A stretch of 64,000 nt of DNA from Ipomoea triloba (GCF_003576645.1 NC_044916.1:21617546-21681545), one strand, 5' to 3'; positions 34,776 through 45,486 are shown, numbered from the stretch's first letter. Made by a program: numbers and translations. The notes: generated from the letters alone by a model not told the origin.

Positions 34776-35056
34776 GCTCTCGTGGTCCAAACTCCATCTT
34801 ATTTCAATGTATTGTGATACTTATGTTGTTCTTGGTCTTATTCTTTGAATCTTTTCCACTAAACTCTGTTATGTAAACATTCCCTTAATCTTAATACATA
34901 TATCTTCTGCTGGGGTGTTGCGTGAGTTTACTTATTCATGTTTAGTAGAATTGTTGTCAAACTTACCATATGCGCTGAAAATAAAATCAATGCTTTTTCT
35001 TTTCAAATCAGCCATATAAGTAAGTATAAGTGTTGGCATCATCAAAAAGGGGAAAT
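34776..35056 (+). other. 3' untranslated region and polypurine tract, copy 1
   Basis: AT-rich sequence contains GGGGTGTTGCGTGAGTTT and ends with the polypurine tract AAAAAGGGGAAA (35044-35055), immediately before LTR-B. The tract primes plus-strand synthesis. No gene seen. Confidence 0.8.
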
Positions 35057-36106
35057 TGTTAGGAACATCATGTAATAGGTTTTGATGATACCAACTGTTA
35101 AGTAAGAATCCCCAAGTCTCGATACATAGGCAAAACAATGTAAGTTCGATAAGTAAACTAAGAGCGAAAATACAACCGGGTAATTTGAGCTCAACTCGGG
35201 AAATATTTAAGCTTAAGGTAAACTTGTTTGAACAACTTAGAAGTTTTCGTGTTGTAAGCAAACAGATAGATCAGAAGCAGGCACGAGACAACTCTGGAGG
35301 AATAAGGGTCTACGAGACATCAACTAAGTCTCGAGACACAAGCCAAGTTCGAGAGGTAAGGACCTCTCGATATACCTATCGAGTTCGAGACGTAAAGAAT
35401 ATTCGAGAGATAGACCTCTCGATACATGGGATTGAAACATCAAGTGGTCGAGACATCTTTTATGGTCTCGATAAACCGGCACTTCTCCAAGAGGCTGAAT
35501 GTTAGTCAACATGTGCAGATAAAATACTCTAAGTTTGGAAGAAGAAAATATCATGGAGAAAATATTGAAGAGGTGCTGAGCGGGAGGTTTCAAAATGGAC
35601 GGAAGTGGATGACACGTCAGACCTCCACCACAAACGGTCAAGAAGTGCACCAATCCTGAAGTGTCAGATTCCCCAAACAAGGAATGATGGGAACATAAAA
35701 AAGTAACTTTATCCAAAAGAAGCAAGTGAAGCATGAACTCAAGAAAGTGGAATATGGAATATTCACTACAAAACAAAGGCTCAAGTTACAAGACCACTAC
35801 TCCATGAAAAATGCTGAAATTGTGCAAAGACCCATGTTCGGCGTGGAGACCAATTTCAAACGGAATAGTTTCCCTCCAACGGAACTATTCTTCTACTCTC
35901 ATATATAAGGACGTAAAGACACAGAAGAAAAAGGGTGAAAGAGGTCAAGAGGTTAACAAGAGGTTCTGATAAAAACGTTCCAGTGCAAAGTGCTTAACTT
36001 GGAATATCATCCTGATATTCAATACAGCGAGAGAACACATCTTAGTGTTCGAAGAGAGTTACAAAGCTAAACTGTCATACATCCAGAAGGTGACCAAAGC
36101 TGCTCT
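35057..36106 (+). repeat. LTR-B, truncated, fused to gag
   Basis: Starts TGTTAGG and has TATATAA at 35902-35908, but stops after about 1,050 bp at GCTGCTCT and runs straight into gag codons. The 3' part of the LTR, the PBS and the gag start are absent. The junction shares 2-3 bp (CTC) between the two parents, as in microhomology joining. Confidence 0.88.
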
Positions 36107-37808
36107 CACTAAGGAGTGGGAAGTAAAGGTGATCACGATGAGAGATCACCGAGATCTGAAGGAAACCACAACAGACAAACTCTTCCGGGATCTCAAAGCC
36201 TTCGAGTTCGAGATGTTCCCAAGAGATGAGGACATTGTGGATCGACGAAACGTAGCACTTGTTGCTGAGCAACCATCCACATCTTCAAGGTCAGACTCTA
36301 ATCCTACGAATGTTATGTCTGACGAACAGTTTGCTCTCTTTGTGAGAAAGTTCAGGAAATACATGAAGATGAACCAGGAGAGCAACAAAAGTTCACCTTC
36401 CTCCTCAAGAAGGAAAAATGAGAGATATCCATCCAGAAGGACGGAGGAGGAAAATCAGGGTCTATGCTACAACTGTAGAAGACCGGGACATTTCAAGGCC
36501 GAATGCCCTTACCCACTAGTAAGCAAGCATCAGGGCCAAGAAGGCAAGGATTCCAAGAGAATAGAGGAATCCAGGGAGAAGCCAACACAAGGTGGCTTCA
36601 AAGGATCATCAAAGACGTATCAGCGCAGGAAGGCGCTTGTTGCTGAAGAATTCGAGAGGACAATCGAGGAGTCCGAGACGTCGAGCTCCAGCGAAAGCAG
36701 CAGCAGCTCAGAGGATGAGAGGGGGCTCATCTGCTTATACACCGAGGAAGAGGAGAATCAATGCCTAATGGCCATTGACAACGAGGTAACCTCTACTCCT
36801 ACATCTCGCTGCTCTACTTCTACCTCTCGTTGTTCTTCATTTAAAAGCGATGAGGACCCCTTCGAGATGTTGGAATCGCTCAGAAGGAACCTTAACATCG
36901 CCAATAGCACTCATGCTAGAGTGATGGATGAAAACAGCAAGCTAACTGCTGAAAGAAATATGCTTAAGAACGTCTCGAAAGAGAATTCGGAGCTAACTCT
37001 CAAAGTAAGTAAGTTAGAAGCTAAAATAATCCAACTAACTGAAGAGTGCAAAACTCGAGAGATCACAGAAAATGATCTTAGAAAGGTTATAGCATCATAC
37101 TCTAATTCCTCCAAAGCTATGGAGAAAATGGTGAATGATCACAGACCTACAAGTGATAGAACCGGGCTAGGGTTCCATCAAGACCATCTCTCGAGAGATA
37201 AACAGACCAATGGTTTGGGAACTTCAAGAAATGGAGGATCTCAACCCAAACCAAATAAAGGTCATAAAGGACCAACAGAAAAGACCAGAGTAGCTATTCA
37301 TAAACCGTCCCTATACACCAGCAATGGAAAGTATAGGAAAGCTACGAAGAATGGCCGGGTAAACAATATCGAGAGATCACCTTGCTATCTCTCGCAAGGC
37401 CATTCCAAGTACAAAAAGAGCTACACTCCATATAATGCACCTCAAGGCAAATATGGAAGGTCTGAGATCCACATAGTTAGGAACTCACGGATGGAGAAAG
37501 GAAGACTCTATCCATCTAGTGAGAATTGGTCATCAAATCACAAGTTCTGGAAGAAACCTCACTTTCAGCAATTTCACATGACCAAACAGCGTATGAAAGG
37601 CATGGTGCATAAGCCGGTCGAAAAGTCTCTACCTAAGTTGATTTATGCACCAAAGAAGCCTAAAACCTTTGCTAGCATTCCTTATAATTATCAAACGTAC
37701 AATGGCTACATTGCGCCTAGGCCTGGAATAATGGGCACAAGGTATAAATGGATGCCTAAACTCACTAACCCACCAGGACCCAAAGTGTGGGTACCTAAAC
37801 TTGCTTGA
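36105..37808 (+). CDS. gag, copy 2 (5'-truncated, long C-terminal form)
   Basis: Lacks the Gag N-terminus; the first in-frame ATG is at 36138. The frame is otherwise open through the zinc knuckle (36465-36506) and a Ser/Glu-rich stretch. It continues through 1,021 bp absent from copy 1: a Ser/Arg patch, a coiled coil (about 36870-37130), a basic Gly/Lys/Asn-rich part, and the ending [10 protein letters not shown] before TGA at 37806-37808. The WVPK motif is common just before protease in plant copia polyproteins, so this extension is ordinary element sequence. Unspliced RNA would end Gag here; spliced RNA would skip the extension. Confidence 0.8.
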   Translation, partial: LTKEWEVKVITMRDHRDLKETTTDKLFRDLKAFEFEMFPRDEDIVDRRNVALVAEQPSTSSRSDSNPTNVMSDEQFALFVRKFRKYMKMNQESNKSSPSSSRRKNERYPSRRTEEENQGLCYNCRRPGHFKAECPYPLVSKHQGQEGKDSKRIEESREKPTQGGFKGSSKTYQRRKALVAEEFERTIEESETSSSSESSSSSEDERGLICLYTEEEENQCLMAIDNEVTSTPTSRCSTSTSRCSSFKSDEDPFEMLESLRRNLNIANSTHARVMDENSKLTAERNMLKNVSKENSELTLKVSKLEAKIIQLTEECKTREITENDLRKVIASYSNSSKAMEKMVNDHRPTSDRTGLGFHQDHLSRDKQTNGLGTSRNGGSQPKPNKGHKGPTEKTRVAIHKPSLYTSNGKYRKATKNGRVNNIERSPCYLSQGHSKYKKSYTPYNAPQGKYGRSEIHIVRNSRMEKGRLYPSSENWSSNHKFWKKPHFQQFHMTKQRMKGMVHKPVEKSLPKLIYAPKKPKTFASIPYNYQTYNGYIAPRPGIMGTRYKWMPKLTNPPGPKVWVPKLA

Positions 37809-37819
37809 TTTCCTTGCAG
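36786..37819 (+). other. Candidate retroelement intron, 1,034 bp
   Basis: Ends are GAG|GTAACC and TTTCCTTGCAG|GAC. CTAAC, a plausible branch site, lies at 37765-37769, about 50 bp before the AG, and a pyrimidine-rich tract precedes it. Copy 1 (28303/28304) lacks exactly this interval. Removal joins the gag codon GAG (36783-36785) to the pol codon GAC (37820) in frame, whereas the unspliced pol frame has no early ATG. The length is not a multiple of three, so removal changes the frame relation as needed. The alternative is a chance deletion between AGG microrepeats. Confidence 0.75.
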
Positions 37820-40477
37820 GACACCAGGGACGAGGGGTTCATTGACAGTGGATGTTCGAGACATATGACTGGAAATCTAACACTGCTTGAGAACATCCAA
37901 CCTATCGAAGGTCCCTTGGTGACATTTGGCGACAACGAGAAGAAGGGGCGCACAAGAGCTGTTGGTGAAATCCAAAAGAATGAGCTGGTTATTAAAGGAG
38001 TGTCCTACGTTGAGGGGCTCAAGTTCAATCTCCTTAGTACAAGCCAGTTCTGTGACAAGGGCTACAAAGTTATCTTCACCAAAAGCAAATGCCAGATTAT
38101 GAGCGAGGAATCTCTCGAAGTCGTCTTGGAAGCAGCAAGGAAAGGAAACATGTACATAGTAGATTGGAAGTCTGCAAAACCATCCCTATGTATGCTAGCA
38201 AGGAGCAAGGAAGACTTATGCTGGGATTGGCATAGTAAGCTTAGTCATCTGAACTTCAAGACTATCAGCAAGCTTACTAAGAGGAACTTAGTGGAAGGAC
38301 TGCCCAAAGTGACGTTTCGAAAGGATAAAATCTGTGAGGCATGTCAACGTTGCAAACAGATCAAATCCTCTTTCAAGAGCAAAGCCGATACATCATCCAC
38401 TAGACCATTAAGTCTTCTTCACATGGACTTATTTGGCCCAGTGGATCCACCCAGCATAAAGGGAAAGAAGTACACTCTTGTGGTAGTGGATGACTACACA
38501 AGATTCACTTGGACCGTGTTCTTAACCAAGAAAAGCGAGACAAAAATTGCCCTACCAAATCTCTTGAAACAAGTTCAAGTTGAAAAGGAAGTCTCGATAC
38601 TAAAGATCCGGTCAGATCAAGGTGGAGAGTTCGTTAATCAAGTAATCGAGAGCTACTGCAACGAGAACGGAATTCATCATCAACTATCAGCTGCTCGAAC
38701 ACCTCAACAAAACGGGGTTGCTGAAAGAAGGAACAGAACTCTCAAAGAAGCCGCAAGGACCATGCTCTCACAAGCCAACATATCACAAGGGTTTTGGGCA
38801 GAAGCAATCAACACAGCGTGCTACACCCAAAATCGGTCCTTGATAGTAAAAGGAGTTGGAAAGACTCCATATGAGTTGTGGAATGGAAGAAAACCGAATG
38901 TAAGCCACTTCCACTCGTTCGGGTGCAAATGCTATATTCACAACAATGGGAAGACTCAACGAAGAACTTTTGAGGAAAAGGAAGATGATGGAGTATTTCT
39001 GGGATACTCATCGACAAGCAAAGCACTCAGAGTCTTCAACAAGCGGAGTTTGGTGGTTGAAGAGTCCATACATGTTACCTTTGATGAAAGAGCATCAACA
39101 GATCAACCATCAAAGACAACGGAAGCTGCTGAGGAAGATCAGCCAGAGTCTATCGAGAGATCAAACTTACCTCTCGAAGACAAGCAGTCGATAGTTCGAG
39201 ACGTAGCAGAACTCCAGTCAGAATCAGATGATGAAGAGTCTACCAAGAAGAAAGTGCCTGACTCAGTTGATCAAAACCAGATCATAGATGTTCAACCCAT
39301 ATCTCAACCTTCAATGGAAGTATCAACTGAGGAGCCGCAACCCGACCTAAGATGGCTGAGAAGTCACCCTGCTGATCAAGTGATCGAAGATGTACGTGAC
39401 AGAGTTCGAACCAGATCAGCTTACAGAGAAAGCATGTTTGCTTGTTTTCTATCTCAAATAGAGCCTAAGGTGATCGATGAGGCTCTAAGCGACGCAGATT
39501 GGGTGCAAGCAATGCAAGAGGAACTTCATCAGTTCGAGAGGAACGACGTTTGGGAACTAGTTCCGAGACCTCATCATCAGAATGTCATTGGTACAAAGTG
39601 GGTTTTCAGAAACAAGATGAATGAGGATGGAGTTATTGTTAGGAACAAGGCCAGACTTGTTGCCAAAGGCTACTGTCAGGAGGAAGGAATAGATTTTGAT
39701 GAAACCTTCGCTCCAGTGGCACGTCTCGAAGCCATACGCATCTTTCTCGCATATGCCGCCTTCAAAGACTTTAAGGTATATCAAATGGATGTCAAGAGCG
39801 CTTTTCTGAACGGACTTCTCAAAGAAGAGGTGTACGTTGAACAACCTCCGGGTTTCTTGAAGGACGTGGGAGCTGACAAAGTATACAAATTAAAGAAGGC
39901 ACTTTACGGCTTAAAACAAGCTCCGAGAGCTTGGTATGATACCTTATCCTCTTTTCTACTTCAGTGTGGGTTCACCAAAGGCCTAGTGGACAAAACATTG
40001 TTTAGAATTAAGGATGGGGATCACATCTTATTGGTGCAAATCTATGTGGACGATATCATTTTTGGTAGCACCAATCCAGACTTGTGCGAGAAATTCTCCA
40101 GTTTGATGAAAGGAAAGTTCGAGATGAGCATGATGGGAGAGCTCAACTACTTCCTTGGACTACAAGTGAGACAGCTTAAGGAAGGTATCTTCATCAACCA
40201 GGAGAAATACACCAAGGATCTGCTCAGGAAATACAACATAGAAGGGAAATCCTCAGTCAAAGTACCTATGGGAACCTCTCTACGTATCGATGTCGACAGC
40301 GAAGGTCGAGAGGTCGATCAAACCACTTATCGAGGTATCATCGGATCCCTTCTTTATTTAACGGCAAGTAGACCAGACATATCCTTTGCAGTAGGTGTAT
40401 GTGCTAGATTTCAGGCAAGTCCTAAGGAAAGTCACCTAAATGCATCCAAAAAGATTCTTAGACAAATAGGACTTTAG
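37820..40477 (+). CDS. pol, copy 2 (protease, integrase, RT; RNase H missing)
   Basis: Open frame from 37805. Numbering from there, the aspartic protease motif DSG is at residues 14-16. The GAG-pre-integrase HHCC region (WHSKLSH...CEACQRC) lies at about 140-190. Integrase catalytic D208, D271 and E307 have D,D-35-E spacing. Reverse transcriptase covers about 555-800, with YVDD at 747-750. It ends at [14 protein letters not shown] and TAG, where copia polyproteins normally continue into RNase H, so that domain is deleted. The residue usually W before the protease FIDSG is G here. Translation probably depends on the splice at 36786-37819. Not autonomous as it stands. Confidence 0.88.
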   Translation, partial: DTRDEGFIDSGCSRHMTGNLTLLENIQPIEGPLVTFGDNEKKGRTRAVGEIQKNELVIKGVSYVEGLKFNLLSTSQFCDKGYKVIFTKSKCQIMSEESLEVVLEAARKGNMYIVDWKSAKPSLCMLARSKEDLCWDWHSKLSHLNFKTISKLTKRNLVEGLPKVTFRKDKICEACQRCKQIKSSFKSKADTSSTRPLSLLHMDLFGPVDPPSIKGKKYTLVVVDDYTRFTWTVFLTKKSETKIALPNLLKQVQVEKEVSILKIRSDQGGEFVNQVIESYCNENGIHHQLSAARTPQQNGVAERRNRTLKEAARTMLSQANISQGFWAEAINTACYTQNRSLIVKGVGKTPYELWNGRKPNVSHFHSFGCKCYIHNNGKTQRRTFEEKEDDGVFLGYSSTSKALRVFNKRSLVVEESIHVTFDERASTDQPSKTTEAAEEDQPESIERSNLPLEDKQSIVRDVAELQSESDDEESTKKKVPDSVDQNQIIDVQPISQPSMEVSTEEPQPDLRWLRSHPADQVIEDVRDRVRTRSAYRESMFACFLSQIEPKVIDEALSDADWVQAMQEELHQFERNDVWELVPRPHHQNVIGTKWVFRNKMNEDGVIVRNKARLVAKGYCQEEGIDFDETFAPVARLEAIRIFLAYAAFKDFKVYQMDVKSAFLNGLLKEEVYVEQPPGFLKDVGADKVYKLKKALYGLKQAPRAWYDTLSSFLLQCGFTKGLVDKTLFRIKDGDHILLVQIYVDDIIFGSTNPDLCEKFSSLMKGKFEMSMMGELNYFLGLQVRQLKEGIFINQEKYTKDLLRKYNIEGKSSVKVPMGTSLRIDVDSEGREVDQTTYRGIIGSLLYLTASRPDISFAVGVCARFQASPKESHLNASKKILRQIGL

Positions 40478-40773
40478 ATGGCTAGTTCCTGCCTTAACGA
40501 TAGATTCCTATTAGGCTGACCAAGGCCAAACAAAAGTTTCTAGGGAATTTAATAGGATATTGATTCATATGTAATGTATCTGGAAATCACTAAATGAACT
40601 TAAGGATATGTTCCAAGTGATATCTTTTAAATGAATCAAACTTGTTTCTCTCGCAATCTGTGTTCGAAAGGTAGTTCGAGAGGTCACCCGATCAGTTTGT
40701 CTACATACATTATGTCTCGAAGAAGGGTAGTTCGAGAGGTCACTTCGAAAGATAACAAACTGATATCTCTGAA
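40478..40773 (+). other. Post-pol spacer with TCGAGAGG motifs
   Basis: Non-coding. Contains AGTTCGAGAGGTCAC twice, near 40674 and 40731, and related CTCGAA motifs. Segment 40094-40773 is repeated exactly at 40775-41454. Confidence 0.7.
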
Positions 40774-40774
40774 N
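40774..40774. other. Single-N join inside an exact duplication
   Basis: The 680 bp before the N (40094-40773) reappears after it (40775-41454). This looks like two contig ends whose overlap was not merged. Confidence 0.88.
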
Positions 40775-41454
40775 TTCTCCAGTTTGATGAAAGGAAAGTT
40801 CGAGATGAGCATGATGGGAGAGCTCAACTACTTCCTTGGACTACAAGTGAGACAGCTTAAGGAAGGTATCTTCATCAACCAGGAGAAATACACCAAGGAT
40901 CTGCTCAGGAAATACAACATAGAAGGGAAATCCTCAGTCAAAGTACCTATGGGAACCTCTCTACGTATCGATGTCGACAGCGAAGGTCGAGAGGTCGATC
41001 AAACCACTTATCGAGGTATCATCGGATCCCTTCTTTATTTAACGGCAAGTAGACCAGACATATCCTTTGCAGTAGGTGTATGTGCTAGATTTCAGGCAAG
41101 TCCTAAGGAAAGTCACCTAAATGCATCCAAAAAGATTCTTAGACAAATAGGACTTTAGATGGCTAGTTCCTGCCTTAACGATAGATTCCTATTAGGCTGA
41201 CCAAGGCCAAACAAAAGTTTCTAGGGAATTTAATAGGATATTGATTCATATGTAATGTATCTGGAAATCACTAAATGAACTTAAGGATATGTTCCAAGTG
41301 ATATCTTTTAAATGAATCAAACTTGTTTCTCTCGCAATCTGTGTTCGAAAGGTAGTTCGAGAGGTCACCCGATCAGTTTGTCTACATACATTATGTCTCG
41401 AAGAAGGGTAGTTCGAGAGGTCACTTCGAAAGATAACAAACTGATATCTCTGAA
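40775..41454 (+). repeat. Duplicate of the pol 3' end and spacer
   Basis: Repeats 40094-40773 at an offset of 681, with no difference seen. It includes a second copy of the RT C-terminus ending at the TAG near 41158. Probably an assembly duplicate, so it is not a separate gene. Confidence 0.88.
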
Positions 41455-41630
41455 AGGAGGAATAAGGAGGGTTAGGGATCAAAGGGAAGATCCCTAACCA
41501 GATCAAGATGGAGGAATAAGGAGGGTTAGGGATCAATCACTCAGGGGGAAGATCCTTAACCAGATCAAGACGGAAGAATAAGGAGGTTTAGGGATCAATC
41601 ACTCAGGGGGAAGATCCTTAAACTCATGAG
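41455..41630 (+). repeat. Three tandem ~60-bp repeats after pol
   Basis: Three imperfect copies of a unit with GGAATAAGGAGGGTTAGGG...GATCCTTAACCAGATCAA, the last with AAACTCATGAGG. Non-coding; copy 1 has two partial units at 30645-30740. Confidence 0.75.
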
Positions 41631-41981
41631 GAAGATCATTCACCTTCGAAAGGTGAATTTGATAAGCTCAACGGATATATGAGGTGGAACGGCTATCTTT
41701 GGACATAAATGCTAGCCACGTGGTCATCGGTACTGACGGTTTTTCGCACTTAAGGGCATTATCTTGATTAGTGGGAGCATGCTTATTTTTAAAATATCAA
41801 TACTCCACTGTCTCAAAGCTTAAACCGCTCTATACTTTACCGAAATACCCTTACCAAAATACCTTATAAGCTGACCGTTATCAGGGGTATTTCTGACTTC
41901 TCACATCTTTTAAATCAACCGGGATCCTTCCACGGGTCAAACTCTCAACCCTACCCATATATCCAACCCGAATCCGCCTAA

Positions 41982-41988
41982 TATAAAA
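41982..41988 (+). promoter_or_regulatory. TATA box before the env-like ORF
   Basis: TATAAAA lies 115 bp before the ATG at 42097. A C/A-rich leader with no ATG follows, and the start context TCAATGGCG is close to the plant optimum. The same box is at 31093-31099 in copy 1. Suggests separate transcription of the ORF rather than readthrough from pol. Confidence 0.5.
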
Positions 41989-42096
41989 GCAAAATCCTTC
42001 TTCTTTACCCGGATTCAAACTCAAAACCATATACCCAAAATCCCCAAATCCTTAGACGCTGTACACATTCCCTCCAAAACACACAAACTCTCTTCA

Positions 42097-45000
42097 ATGG
42101 CGTCTGAATCATCATCTTCTTCATCTTCATCATCATCCTCCAGTGCATACCAGAGAGAGCTAGACCACATACGCTCTCAGATTAAACAAGTCAAGGCGGG
42201 AAGCATCCTTGACAAAGATGGCTTCATCACCCACTCGCCAAATCCAACAATGGCGGAGAGAGTCCTGAAGAAATTTGAGAAGGCAGGACTAATGCGGTAC
42301 ATGACGCATGACTACCGAACCATTCATGACCTCGACTACACAGAATGGTTCGCTCATGCCAAGGTCACGAAGGGCAAGATTGAAAGCCGCTTCAACGAAA
42401 TAGACATAACAATCTCTGTGGGTGATCTACGAGCAGCATTCGACTTTGCTACGTCGGAGGAGGCAGTCAAGCACCTATCGGACTACAACATGGATAAGCA
42501 GGAGTTTTGGGACAAAATCCGATTGGAGACTGCACCACCCAGAGCATCCTCTGCCCTCCGCAGATTTCATTTGAAGGAGAGGTTTGCCCTAGCCGCCGAG
42601 CTCATCATAAAATTCATCCTCGGCAAGGTGTCCGGAACAGACGAAGTCAATCTGGACACTCTGAAAATCCTCCACGCCATCTGGAACAACAACAAGTTGG
42701 ACTGGGCTCACATCATCTTCGACTGCCTCAAACACCAAGTGCAGAGCTCAGTTTCCAACTCCGACCTGACAATCTACAAAAAGGTTGGTTTTGGCTTTGT
42801 TGTTCAATTTCTATTGAGACTGAAGGGCTTCGAACTGAGGGAAGGGCGAGAGGTTCATCGGAATACCTATATGGGTAGAACGAAACCTCAAGCTAAGGCA
42901 AAAGGTGCTAAGGATGCATCTTCACCCTCAAAGCCTAAGGGAAGGGGCAAAAGGAAAGCCCCAGCTAAGGAGAAGCGCTCTGATGACGAGCTTTTGGACA
43001 CCCTAGTCAAGAGGGTTGAATTGAAAAGGAAGGCCAAGAGGACCAAGACTGCTGCTGTCACCCAGGTTCGAGAGGTGACACCGTCCGTTATACAAGTACC
43101 ATTTGAGGACAGGGCACAAGCCCAGGGGGAACCTCAGGCTACACTGGCCACTGAGGTTGAGAGAGTGCCCCCTACCAAGTCCCTGTCAGGAACTTTAAAT
43201 GTTGATATACTTGCTGTTGATGGTGCTGAGGACGTTGATGAATCTGTTGGTTTGCCTCAAGAGGAGGCTCGAGAAGTTGAAGGTACTGGGATCAGTGATC
43301 CAGTACAGGGTATTGTTGAGGAACCACGACAGGTGGTTCGAGAGGTAGATATTCCAGCAGCTGAAGATCTAGACTGTGTGGTGGCTGCTGATGGTCAGGG
43401 CACTGTGGTCAGGAACCCAGTGCAAGCTTTTCTGAATGATGGGTTGACACATGATCTCTCGGTTGTTCGAGAGATAACTGAACAAGCTGTGGAGTGTGCA
43501 TCAGCAACAGAAATCCTACCTGCTGACTCTGATGAGCTGAATGCTGAAATCACATCTCGATTGAATCAAAGTGTTGAGAATGTATCGAGTTTGGACGACT
43601 TCTCCAGAGTACTTCGTTGGATCAAGTGGAGAACAGGTCCCTTTGATCAATTGATCTCAAGAGCAGCAGAGATGGAGGCTGAGGAACGATTTGCACTAAA
43701 CTGGTTAGATCTCACTGAAATCCCAGCCGACGAGCTTCAAAACCGTGCCCATGAGATGCAAGTAATCAGGAGTAATCTTGGTCGATCTGACAAAGGAAAG
43801 GGCATAGCTGTTGATGCACAAGAAGATGAAGCCGAGCCTGAAGAAGATCCTGAACTAGATGCTCAATTTCGAGAGGATATCAGGCTTGCCACAGCAATAT
43901 CCTTGGGACAAAGTGTAGAACACACGAGAGGTCCAGGAGAGACCTCTGGGGTTGCTCGAGATGATGCTGACACTCCTACTCCAACTGCAGCAATCCCCTT
44001 GTCCCAAGTGAGTGAATCTGCTCTAGAAGACCAGGTAGCTTCGAGAGGTGAATCCGAGACCTCTGAAGCACATGAGGTGGCACCTAACTCTGTCTTACTA
44101 CTGCCACCACCTGAGTCCACACCCTCGAATGCAACAGATGAAGCTCAGACAGTTCGAGAGGGTGAAATTTTGTTGCTCCAACTCCCAGGCTTTCCCATCG
44201 ATATGGTTAATAGGGAAAGGTGGAGTGCACCAGTTGCTCCTGAAATAATAGATATTCCAGACTCACCAGAGCATACTGAAGTGCAAACAAGTGAGCAACA
44301 AGAGCAGAGTGAGGAGAACCCTGCTGGTTCGAGAGTTGAGGTTCAAGAAGGTGGAAACCGGGAAGCACCTGATATGGAGCTACCTTCGAGCTCTGATCCC
44401 AGTGTCCCTGCTGAACCTCAGGAAGTCAGTCGAGAGGTGGACTCGCATTTGCAAGTCATGGGTGGAAATCTGGAAGCACCCAAGTCCCCTCCAACGAAAG
44501 GTACATCTCGATCCTCATCTCCTACTTCTGACTATGATCAACAGGCCGAAGAAGTCTTCATTGGCGAAGTGCGTCAATTCATGGCTGATCAATCTCAGAA
44601 GATGGCTCAGCTCGAAAGAATACTCGCTGTGGTCCGCAATGCTGCAATGCCTGCTGATGGCACAAGTGAATCCCAAGGCCGTCATGCCGAACTTCACGAA
44701 CAGGCGATATGGGCTGAGGATGCAGCACGGAAAGCCACTGATGAAGCCGCTGTAGCTCGAGCAGAGGCTGCAAGTGCGAGGGCTGAATTAGCCGAGATGC
44801 GAGCAGAGCTGCGAGCCTTCCAATATTCTAGTGAACTTCGACAGGATGTGATGAAGGCCATACTCGATGACCTGTCGAACCAAGTACCTGCCCAACTTCA
44901 AGCTATTTTCGAAGGTATGTCCACCCTCCTCTCCCGTACTGATGATGCCAACAAGGGGGAAAATAAAGAGAAAAAGAAGGGGGATACAACGGGCAGGAAA

Positions 45001-45486
45001 AGGGCAGCAAGTGAACCAGCTGGACCACCTCCAAAAATACCAAGAATCATGAGCAAAGCAGTGGAGGATGCCAAACAGGCAGAAAACCTAAGGGTCCAGC
45101 GTACACTGGAAATGGAAAGAAGGAGAGAAGAGGACAGAGAAAGAAGAAGAAAAAGACAAGAACGACAGTCAGAAGAAGAAAGGAAGATAGATCTTCTCAT
45201 GACAAACTTTATGTTTGGGAACAGAGAAGACACTGAACAAATTCTGACTCTGGAGATATTCAAGCTTCTGAAAATCACTGGAATATCAACACACAGCAAC
45301 ATGTCTCCAGAAGAATGCATTGCTTGGTGGAAAGATGGAGTAATTGATGGTGAGTTCGTGGGGGAAGCCTACAGGAACTACAGGCATCTAGATGTCACAG
45401 ATGAATACTTAAGCCTGGTAAATCCGAAAGACCCCATCAAGACACGAGAAGCCATTAACAAGAAAAGGAAAGGCAACAAGAAGTAA
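42097..45486 (+). CDS. env-like third ORF of the Sirevirus element, intact (1,129 aa)
   Basis: Full-length frame from ATGGCG to TAA. In order: poly-Ser tract (residues 4-16); a globular region (about 25-265) without a family I can name firmly, resembling plant transposon-associated domains; a Lys/Arg-rich nuclear-localisation-like stretch (about 268-325); a long acidic, Pro/Ser-rich middle with recurrent VREV/SREV turns encoded by TTCGAGAGGT; an Ala/Glu/Arg coiled coil (about 835-960); a highly charged helix (about 1000-1030); and a conserved C-terminal domain with EECIAWWKDGVIDGEF and ending KRKGNKK. No signal peptide or membrane segment is visible, so 'env-like' describes position only. The function is unknown, and a nuclear or nucleocapsid role is more plausible than an envelope. 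The C-terminal domain is also conserved in the diverged fragment at 23733. Confidence 0.85.
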   Translation: MASESSSSSSSSSSSSAYQRELDHIRSQIKQVKAGSILDKDGFITHSPNPTMAERVLKKFEKAGLMRYMTHDYRTIHDLDYTEWFAHAKVTKGKIESRFNEIDITISVGDLRAAFDFATSEEAVKHLSDYNMDKQEFWDKIRLETAPPRASSALRRFHLKERFALAAELIIKFILGKVSGTDEVNLDTLKILHAIWNNNKLDWAHIIFDCLKHQVQSSVSNSDLTIYKKVGFGFVVQFLLRLKGFELREGREVHRNTYMGRTKPQAKAKGAKDASSPSKPKGRGKRKAPAKEKRSDDELLDTLVKRVELKRKAKRTKTAAVTQVREVTPSVIQVPFEDRAQAQGEPQATLATEVERVPPTKSLSGTLNVDILAVDGAEDVDESVGLPQEEAREVEGTGISDPVQGIVEEPRQVVREVDIPAAEDLDCVVAADGQGTVVRNPVQAFLNDGLTHDLSVVREITEQAVECASATEILPADSDELNAEITSRLNQSVENVSSLDDFSRVLRWIKWRTGPFDQLISRAAEMEAEERFALNWLDLTEIPADELQNRAHEMQVIRSNLGRSDKGKGIAVDAQEDEAEPEEDPELDAQFREDIRLATAISLGQSVEHTRGPGETSGVARDDADTPTPTAAIPLSQVSESALEDQVASRGESETSEAHEVAPNSVLLLPPPESTPSNATDEAQTVREGEILLLQLPGFPIDMVNRERWSAPVAPEIIDIPDSPEHTEVQTSEQQEQSEENPAGSRVEVQEGGNREAPDMELPSSSDPSVPAEPQEVSREVDSHLQVMGGNLEAPKSPPTKGTSRSSSPTSDYDQQAEEVFIGEVRQFMADQSQKMAQLERILAVVRNAAMPADGTSESQGRHAELHEQAIWAEDAARKATDEAAVARAEAASARAELAEMRAELRAFQYSSELRQDVMKAILDDLSNQVPAQLQAIFEGMSTLLSRTDDANKGENKEKKKGDTTGRKRAASEPAGPPPKIPRIMSKAVEDAKQAENLRVQRTLEMERRREEDRERRRKRQERQSEEERKIDLLMTNFMFGNREDTEQILTLEIFKLLKITGISTHSNMSPEECIAWWKDGVIDGEFVGEAYRNYRHLDVTDEYLSLVNPKDPIKTREAINKKRKGNKK

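Noticed and set aside
40631..41158. Second pol fragment as a separate gene
   Set aside because: It crosses an N and is the exact duplicate of the end of the upstream pol.
42097..45486. True viral envelope glycoprotein
   Set aside because: No signal peptide, transmembrane segment or cysteine-rich ectodomain is visible; the long charged coiled coils argue against it.
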